From positions 494,508-558,507 of the forward strand of contig CABJAM010000004.1 of NCBI GenBank assembly GCA_902363555.1: a stretch of 64,000 nt of DNA, in the 5' to 3' direction. A model generated the notes under the pieces. It made no database searches and was not told the origin of the DNA. It saw nothing but the letters and a program-made list of their open reading frames with translations. This document shows positions 58,363-64,000 of this stretch, piece by piece. Position 1 is the first letter of the stretch, and each line of letters opens with the position of its first letter. Source of the stretch: Lachnospiraceae bacterium (GTDB lineage: Bacteria > Bacillota > Clostridia > Lachnospirales > Lachnospiraceae). Made by a program: the position numbers and the translations under genes.

Positions 58363-59823
58363 ATGAGCAAAGTAAGGACACGTTTTGCCCCAAGCCCCAC
58401 GGGGAGAATGCATGTGGGGAACCTGCGTACAGCTCTGTACGCCTACTTAATAGCGAAGCACGAGGGCGGGGATTTCCTGCTCCGTATTGAGGATACCGAC
58501 CAGGAACGCTACGTTGAGGGCGCTGTGGAGATCATATACCGCACCATGGCGAAAACCGGTCTGATCCATGATGAAGGTCCGGATAAGGACAAGGGCTTTG
58601 GCCCCTATGTTCAGAGTGAGCGCCAGGCTTCCGGTATCTATATGGAATATGCCAAAATGCTTGTGGACAAGGGAGAAGCTTATTACTGCTTCTGCGATAA
58701 GGAGCGTCTGGATTCCCTCCGCCAGGAGGTGGCCGGCAAGGAGATTTCTGTTTACGACAAGCACTGCCTGAGCCTTACAAAGGAAGAAGTGGCAGAGAAG
58801 CTGGCTTCCGGCATCCCCTATGTGATCCGCCAGAACAACCCGACCACGGGAACGACCACCTTCCACGATGAGATTTACGGCGATATCACGGTGGATAATT
58901 CCGAGCTGGACGATATGGTCCTTATCAAGTCGGACGGCTACCCCACCTACAATTTTGCCAATGTGGTGGACGACCATCTTATGGGCATCACCCATGTGGT
59001 CCGTGGAAATGAATATCTGTCCTCATCACCCAAGTACAACCGTCTTTATGAGGCCTTTGGCTGGGAAGTGCCGGTGTACGTTCACTGCCCGCTGATCACC
59101 GATGAGGAGCACAAAAAGCTGAGCAAGCGCAGCGGCCATTCCTCCTATGAGGATTTACTGGATCAGGGCTTTATTTCCGAGGCCATTGTCAACTACGTGG
59201 CTTTACTGGGCTGGTGTCCGGAGGATAACCGGGAGATCTTTTCCCTGGATGAGCTGGTGGCCGCCTTCGATTATCATCATATGAGCAAGACGCCGTCGGT
59301 TTTTGATATTACGAAGCTGAAATGGATGAATGGCGAGTATATGAAGGCTATGGATTTTGAAACCTTTTATGCCATGGCTGAGCCCTATATTAAAAATACG
59401 GTGACAAGGGATATAAATCTGCGCAAAATCGCAGAGCTGGTAAAGACCCGGATCGAGGTCTTCCCGGATATCCGCGAGCATATCGATTTCTTTGAACAGG
59501 TGCCGGAATATGATATTGCCATGTACACCCATAAAAAGATGAAAACAAATACTGAATCTTCCCTGGCTGTCCTTAAAGAGGTGCTTCCGGTCATTGAGGC
59601 ACAGGAGGATTTCTCCAATGACGCCCTTTATGAGATGCTTGTGAGCTTTGTCAAAGAGCATGGCTATAAAAACGGTTATGTGATGTGGCCCATCCGCACT
59701 GCCGTTTCCGGAAAGCAGATGACTCCCGGCGGAGCCACAGAGCTGATGGAAATTCTCGGCAGGGATGAATCCATCGCACGGATCAAAATGGGTATCGAAA
59801 AGCTTGAAGCTGCCGTACAATGA
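58363..59823 (+). CDS. gltX: Glutamyl-tRNA synthetase
   Basis: This 486-residue class I synthetase has P-S-P-T-G-R-M-H-V-G-N-L (10-21, HIGH-type motif) and K-L-S-K-R near 251 (KMSKR-type), plus the anticodon-binding domain at the C-terminus. It charges tRNA-Glu, and in many Firmicutes also tRNA-Gln. AAGGAGAG precedes the ATG. Its end overlaps the helicase gene by four bases (ATGA), so the two are coupled. Confidence 0.96.
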   Translation: MSKVRTRFAPSPTGRMHVGNLRTALYAYLIAKHEGGDFLLRIEDTDQERYVEGAVEIIYRTMAKTGLIHDEGPDKDKGFGPYVQSERQASGIYMEYAKMLVDKGEAYYCFCDKERLDSLRQEVAGKEISVYDKHCLSLTKEEVAEKLASGIPYVIRQNNPTTGTTTFHDEIYGDITVDNSELDDMVLIKSDGYPTYNFANVVDDHLMGITHVVRGNEYLSSSPKYNRLYEAFGWEVPVYVHCPLITDEEHKKLSKRSGHSSYEDLLDQGFISEAIVNYVALLGWCPEDNREIFSLDELVAAFDYHHMSKTPSVFDITKLKWMNGEYMKAMDFETFYAMAEPYIKNTVTRDINLRKIAELVKTRIEVFPDIREHIDFFEQVPEYDIAMYTHKKMKTNTESSLAVLKEVLPVIEAQEDFSNDALYEMLVSFVKEHGYKNGYVMWPIRTAVSGKQMTPGGATELMEILGRDESIARIKMGIEKLEAAVQ

Positions 59824-61823
59824 GAAGCTTTAATCCGGCGCAGCTTGAAGCCATACGCCATAAGGATGGGCCCATGATGGTGCTGGCAGGCCCCGGATCG
59901 GGAAAAACGACGGTGATCACGGAGCGCATCCGCTGCCTCATTGAGGAAGCCGGTGTGCACCCGGGCACCATCCTTGTGGTCACCTTTACAAAAGCCGCGG
60001 CTGTGGAAATGAAGTCGCGGTTTTTGCAGCTTTGCGGCGGCGTTTCCATGCCGGTGAGCTTCGGCACCTTTCACAGCATCTTTTTTTCTATATTAAAGGC
60101 CGCCTATAATTACCAGGCCGGGGATATCATCACCGACAGCCGCCGCATGGAGATATTCCGGGAGATCGTAGCTGACGAGCAGTTGGAGCTGGATGATGAA
60201 AATGATTTTATCACAGGCATTGCCTCGGAAATCAGTCTGGTCAAAGGTGAGAATATGAATCTGGACCACTATTATTCCACCACCTGCGCCGAGGATATTT
60301 TCCGCAGGGTGTATGCCGCCTATAACCGCAAGCTCCGCCAGGCCCGGCAGATCGATTTTGACGATATGCTTGTGTTTACATGGGAGCTTTTCAGGGAGCG
60401 GAAGGATATTTTAAAAGCCTGGCAGAACAAGTTTCAATATATTCTGATCGACGAGTTTCAGGACATTAACCGGCTCCAGTATGAGATCATCCGTATGCTG
60501 GCCGCGCCGAAAAATAATCTGTTCATCGTGGGCGATGACGATCAGTCCATCTACCGCTTCCGGGGGGCGAAGCCGGAAATCATGCTGGGATTTCTAAACG
60601 ATTATCCCGGCGCGAAGCAGGCTTTGCTGGACGTGAATTACCGTTGTACCCAGGAGATCGTCGAAGGCGCTCTGCGCGTGATCAAAAATAATAAAAAGCG
60701 TTACGCCAAGGCATTGGCGGCTTTTCATAAAGGCGGCGAGCCCTTAAAGGTGAAGCTGTTTAATGATGTGCGGGAGGAATATGATACGGTCATTAAGGAG
60801 ATTTGCGGGTATCATAAGGATGCGGCCATGCCCCTGAAAGATATGGCTGTTTTATACCGCACCAATACCGGCTCCCGCCAGATGATCGCCAAGCTGATGG
60901 AATATAATATCCCTTTCCGGATGAAGGATAATGTGCCCAATATTTTCGAGCACTGGATCGCCAGAGATCTCATCGCCTACATTAAAGTGGCCATGGGAAG
61001 CCAGGCGCGCAGTGATTTCCTGCGGATCATCAACCGGCCCAAGCGCTACATTGCCAGACAGTATATGGAAGGGGCCAATGTGACCCTGGAGGAGCTGCGG
61101 CAGCGTCACGCCGGGAAGGAATGGGCGGTGGAGCGGCTGGATAAGCTGATCTATGATATGAAGACCATCCGGGATATGGACCCATTTGCCGCTGTGAATT
61201 ACATACGCTACGCCGTGGGCTATGACGGTTATCTTACAGAATACGCGTCCATGCGCCGGCTGGCGGAGGATGAGCTGTTGGATGTGGTGACGGAGATTCA
61301 GGAGAGCGCCCGGGATTTTAAAACCTTTGAGCAATGGTTTTCCTATATGGAAAATTATGGGCTAAGATTACAGGCTCAGGCCCGCAGACGGGAGAACGCC
61401 GAACGTGACGGCGTAGTGCTGTCCACCATGCACAGCGCCAAGGGGCTGGAATATGACGCGGTATTTATCATAGATGCCAACGAGGGCGTTGTTCCCCACA
61501 AAAAAGCGGTGATGGAGGAGGACGTGGAGGAGGAGCGGCGGATGTTTTATGTGGCCATGACCAGGGCCAGGAAATATCTGCATATTTATTTTGCCAAAGA
61601 ACGGTATCATAAGCCGGCTGTCATGTCCAGATTTGTGGGCGAGCTGCTGCTGGACCGGGATAAGTTTACCGTGGGCCAGCGGGTGCGCCACAAAGTCTAT
61701 GGTGAGGGCAGGATCGTGCAAATAACACAGACATCGGCGACGATCCTGTTTGAAGCAGATAAAACGATGAAAACACTGAGCATTTCATTTTGTATCTCCA
61801 ATAACCTGTTGACATTATTGTGA
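59820..61823 (+). CDS. UvrD/PcrA-like ATP-dependent DNA helicase
   Basis: This superfamily 1 helicase has 667 residues. Walker A G-P-G-S-G-K-T-T (24-31), L-I-D-E-F-Q-D-I-N (motif II, near 210), G-D-D-D-Q-S-I-Y-R-F-R-G (motif III, near 238-249), T-M-H-S-A-K-G-L-E (motif V, near 535) and V-A-M-T-R-A-R-K (motif VI) are in order. It unwinds DNA in repair or replication restart. The helicase core (about 1-615) is followed by a small beta domain that resembles the PcrA C-terminal Tudor-like part. It is translationally coupled to gltX, which is an unexpected partner. Confidence 0.93.
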   Translation: MRSFNPAQLEAIRHKDGPMMVLAGPGSGKTTVITERIRCLIEEAGVHPGTILVVTFTKAAAVEMKSRFLQLCGGVSMPVSFGTFHSIFFSILKAAYNYQAGDIITDSRRMEIFREIVADEQLELDDENDFITGIASEISLVKGENMNLDHYYSTTCAEDIFRRVYAAYNRKLRQARQIDFDDMLVFTWELFRERKDILKAWQNKFQYILIDEFQDINRLQYEIIRMLAAPKNNLFIVGDDDQSIYRFRGAKPEIMLGFLNDYPGAKQALLDVNYRCTQEIVEGALRVIKNNKKRYAKALAAFHKGGEPLKVKLFNDVREEYDTVIKEICGYHKDAAMPLKDMAVLYRTNTGSRQMIAKLMEYNIPFRMKDNVPNIFEHWIARDLIAYIKVAMGSQARSDFLRIINRPKRYIARQYMEGANVTLEELRQRHAGKEWAVERLDKLIYDMKTIRDMDPFAAVNYIRYAVGYDGYLTEYASMRRLAEDELLDVVTEIQESARDFKTFEQWFSYMENYGLRLQAQARRRENAERDGVVLSTMHSAKGLEYDAVFIIDANEGVVPHKKAVMEEDVEEERRMFYVAMTRARKYLHIYFAKERYHKPAVMSRFVGELLLDRDKFTVGQRVRHKVYGEGRIVQITQTSATILFEADKTMKTLSISFCISNNLLTLL

Positions 61824-61855
61824 AAACCAATCGTCATCGAAAATTGTCAAAATAC

Positions 61856-61884
61856 TTGACTTTAAAGTATAAGTATGGTACAAA
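61856..61884 (+). promoter_or_regulatory. Probable promoter of the lysine riboswitch
   Basis: TTGACT (61856-61861) is followed after 17 bases by TACAAA (61879-61884), preceded by TG as in extended -10 promoters. TTGTCA (61844-61849) with TATAAG (61868-61873) is an alternative. Confidence 0.4.
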
Positions 61885-61907
61885 CATATATATATGTATG
61901 AATAAGA

Positions 61908-62062
61908 AATGGTAGAGGTGCGGGATTCATCAGTAGTATCTGTCAGAGGCCGGAGGGCGGCCGCAGATATGAAAGGGGAGCCTGCCGAAGAAGGGCCGCC
62001 GCCTTCCGGTGGTTTTTCTGGGCCATAGCAGAAGATGCTGTGGACTGTCACATTGTGTGGAG
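61908..62062 (+). promoter_or_regulatory. Lysine riboswitch (L box)
   Basis: The leader contains AGAGGTGCGG (61914-61923), AGTAGT, then AGAGGCCGGAGG, the GGGGAGCCTGCCGAAG block (61975-61990), and TTTCTGGGCC...GGACTGTCAC near 62015-62051, in the order of the L-box consensus. Lysine binding would switch off the downstream transporter gene. No strong terminator precedes the start, and GAGAGG (62135-62140) sits shortly before the ATG, so control may be at translation; this is inferred. Confidence 0.85.
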
Positions 62063-62149
62063 CGCTATCAAAGATCGGATAATAATACCTGTCTGTTCCC
62101 TGAGTGCGCGCCGCGTGGCTGCCGTTCAAAGAAAGAGAGGTATTTTTTT

Positions 62150-63769
62150 ATGCGGACAAAAAAAAGCAAACTGTTTCGCGTCCTGCTGGCAGTGTCGGTG
62201 ATCGCCACGCTGATGCCCATCGCGGCGATGGCATCGGAAGCCGACGGCGCAGCCAGCCAGCCGACCATGTACGCCACCTTCTGGGCGTTGATCCCGCCGG
62301 TGGTCGCCATTGTGCTGGCACTGATCACTAAAGAAGTTTACAGCTCCCTGTTTATCGGTATTTTAGTTGGTGGCCTTTTCTATTCGGGATTCAGCTTAGA
62401 GGGCACCATTACCCATGTTTTCCAGGGCGGCTTCCTGACAGCGCTGTGTGACAGCTATAATATGGGTATCCTTATTTTCCTTGTTATATTGGGAACGATG
62501 GTATCTTTGATGAACCGGGCCGGCGGCTCCACAGCCTTCGGTAACTGGGCAAGCAAGCATATAAGAAGCCGGGTGGGCGTTCAGCTTGCGACGGTCGTTC
62601 TTGGCGTTTTAATCTTTATCGATGATTATTTTAACTGTCTTACCGTGGGCAGCGTTATGCGCCCGGTAACGGACAAGCAGAATGTATCCCGGGCAAAGCT
62701 GGCTTACTTAATTGACGCTACCGCAGCTCCGGTATGTATTATTGCACCGATTTCCTCATGGGCTGCTGCTGTCAGCGGCTTTGTGGAGGGCGAGGACGGC
62801 CTGGCTTTATTTATCAGAGCTATCCCCTATAACTTTTACGCTTTACTTACAGTTGTTATGATGGTTGCTCTGATCGTGATGAAGGTGGACTTCGGCCCCA
62901 TGGCTAAGCATGAAAAAAATGCACTCAAGGGCGATCTGTTTTCCACACCTAATCCTGCATTTAAGGATGCCGCCGTGGAGGGTGCCAATGCAAAGGGCCG
63001 CGTTATCGATCTGATCGTGCCAATCGTTTCCCTTGTGATCTGCTGTGTTATCGGTATGATCTATACCGGTGGATTTTTCGAGGGCGCTGATTTTGTTACG
63101 GCCTTCTCCAACAGTGATGCTTCCATCGGTCTTGCAGTGGGCAGCTTCTTTGCCTTTGTCATTACGATCATTTTCTACCTGATCCGTCGGGTGATGAATT
63201 TCAGAGACTGTATGTCCTGTCTGCCGGAAGGCTTTAAGGCCATGGTTCCGGCCATCCTGATCCTGACCATGGCCTGGACATTAAAGGCTATGACTGACAG
63301 CCTTGGCGCCAAGGAATTTGTTGCTGCTTCCATGCAGTCCGTGGCCGGCGGCCTGATGAATCTCCTCCCGGCGATCATATTCCTTGTTGGATGCTTCCTG
63401 GCATTTGCCACAGGAACCTCCTGGGGAACCTTTGGTATATTGATCCCCATCGTTGTGTATGTGTTTGGCGATTCCAATCCGACACTGATGATCATCTCCA
63501 TTTCCGCATGTATGGCAGGTGCTGTCTGCGGTGACCACTGTTCGCCTATATCGGATACGACGATCATGGCTTCGGCCGGGGCCCAGTGCGACCATGTCAA
63601 TCATGTGTCCACACAGCTTCCTTATGCCATCTGTGTGGCTGTGATCTCATTTATAACTTACATTATCGCCGGTTTTGTGCGCAGCGCATGGATCTGCCTG
63701 CCTATCGGAATCGTGCTGACGCTGGGCTTCCTGTTCTTAGTGAAGTATCTACAGAAGCGGAAAAATTAA
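62150..63769 (+). CDS. Na+/H+ antiporter, NhaC family, probable lysine transporter (LysW-like)
   Basis: This membrane protein has 539 residues; ATG 62150 has AGAGAGG upstream. An N-terminal hydrophobic segment ends with A-M-A-S, like a signal peptide or first helix, followed by about 11-12 helices of the NhaC/COG1757 antiporter family. T-S-W-G-T-F-G and D-H-C-S-P-I-S-D-T, both conserved in the family, lie near 420-470. Because it follows a lysine riboswitch, the likely substrate is lysine, as for known riboswitch-linked NhaC-family genes. It is monocistronic, with a terminator after it. Confidence 0.88.
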   Translation: MRTKKSKLFRVLLAVSVIATLMPIAAMASEADGAASQPTMYATFWALIPPVVAIVLALITKEVYSSLFIGILVGGLFYSGFSLEGTITHVFQGGFLTALCDSYNMGILIFLVILGTMVSLMNRAGGSTAFGNWASKHIRSRVGVQLATVVLGVLIFIDDYFNCLTVGSVMRPVTDKQNVSRAKLAYLIDATAAPVCIIAPISSWAAAVSGFVEGEDGLALFIRAIPYNFYALLTVVMMVALIVMKVDFGPMAKHEKNALKGDLFSTPNPAFKDAAVEGANAKGRVIDLIVPIVSLVICCVIGMIYTGGFFEGADFVTAFSNSDASIGLAVGSFFAFVITIIFYLIRRVMNFRDCMSCLPEGFKAMVPAILILTMAWTLKAMTDSLGAKEFVAASMQSVAGGLMNLLPAIIFLVGCFLAFATGTSWGTFGILIPIVVYVFGDSNPTLMIISISACMAGAVCGDHCSPISDTTIMASAGAQCDHVNHVSTQLPYAICVAVISFITYIIAGFVRSAWICLPIGIVLTLGFLFLVKYLQKRKN

Positions 63770-63786
63770 TATTTAAACATCTTTTG

Positions 63787-63822
63787 AAAGTGCCGGTTGC
63801 AGAACAAAACCGGCACTTTTTC
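63787..63822 (+). terminator. Terminator after the NhaC-family gene
   Basis: AAAGTGCCGGTT and AACCGGCACTTT form a perfect stem followed by TT. A family A repeat fragment starts immediately downstream. Confidence 0.88.
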
Positions 63823-63868
63823 TTTGCGGCGATTGCCGCGAGCCGTCGGAACAAAGTGTAGACGGCGG
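63823..63868 (+). repeat. Partial repeat family A copy
   Basis: Only the right half is present: CTTTGCGGCGATTGCCGCGA, then hairpin arms CCGTC and GACGG. As in the other copies it follows a terminator. Confidence 0.6.
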
Positions 63869-63909
63869 CGAGGAATAATGCTATTATTTATATCTCAAGT
63901 TTGGAAGCA

Positions 63910-63953
63910 AAATCGTCAGAATCCCTGTAAATACAGAGCTTCTGACGATTTAT
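63910..63953. other. Hairpin near the right window edge
   Basis: AAATCGTCAGAA pairs with TTCTGACGATTT, and CTGTA pairs with TACAG in the loop. Read on the minus strand the stem is followed by TTTTGC, so it may terminate a minus-strand gene that starts beyond the window. No coding region is seen after 63769. Confidence 0.4.
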
Positions 63954-64000
63954 GTGTATGGTGAACAGACCCCTTCTTAAAATTAAAATTATTAAAAAAG

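Overview
The window looks like a chromosomal segment of an anaerobic, probably gut-associated member of the Clostridia, most likely Lachnospiraceae. The signs are strong AGGAGG ribosome-binding sites, a thrS T-box leader, an infC-rpmI-rplT operon behind an L20-type leader, CheC/CheD chemotaxis proteins, YesMN-type regulation of sugar importers, a GlpP-antiterminated glycerol operon and tRNA genes without an encoded CCA end. No phage, insertion sequence transposase or CRISPR array is visible.

Layout: (1) 1-8723 is an accessory block resembling the satellite part of a type VII (Esx/WXG100) secretion locus: two WXG100 proteins, a TPR protein, a membrane Ser/Thr kinase with a TPR ectodomain, a 45-residue membrane peptide, a membrane-anchored TPR/LRR protein and an unusual PARG-like macrodomain/SGNH-hydrolase fusion. 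The secretion ATPase is not in the window and may lie to the left. (2) 8720-14650 holds T-box-controlled thrS, a diguanylate cyclase with a V4R protein on the minus strand, and infC-rpmI-rplT. (3) 14908-18417 has a purine-type deaminase, an OFA-type MFS transporter and a convergent PucR-type regulator. (4) 18609-27565 contains tRNA-Asn and a compact chemosensory operon (CheW-like proteins, CheR, CheY, MCP, CheC, CheD, REC-GGDEF, CheA, CheW and two small proteins) with no flagellar genes and no CheB. (5) 27694-33834 is a glycerol / glycerol-3-phosphate operon: glpK, a GlpA-like dehydrogenase, an FAD oxidoreductase, a DUF1667 protein and glpP, with leader terminators that GlpP probably controls. 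(6) 33976-34840 has tRNA-Leu and a Uma2 nuclease-fold protein. (7) 35145-43937 is a rhamnoside utilisation locus: YesMN two-component pair, LplABC-type importer and GH78 rhamnosidase. (8) 44162-48126 has an ECF sigma/anti-sigma pair, a helically phased repeat array and an LtaS-like phosphotransferase. (9) 48292-56131 has an AraC regulator, a sulfatase and a ribose-type ABC importer, suggesting sulfated-sugar use. (10) 56422-63769 has a membrane protein of unknown family, gltX, a UvrD-like helicase and a lysine-riboswitch-controlled NhaC-family transporter.

The least explained structure is non-coding. Two families of dispersed, double-hairpin repeats recur through the intergenic regions. Family A (about 85 bp) lies directly after an intrinsic terminator at each site seen. 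Family B (about 60-70 bp) occurs as single, tandem and partial copies, and one copy has become the 3' end of the glycerol-3-phosphate dehydrogenase gene. In both families the stem sequences differ between copies while pairing is kept. A third structure, eight GTTGCTAT units spaced at 20-21 and then 11 bp (45689-45822), looks like a DNA-binding array on one helical face or the relic of a transposon end. All assignments come from reading the sequence; no database search was run.
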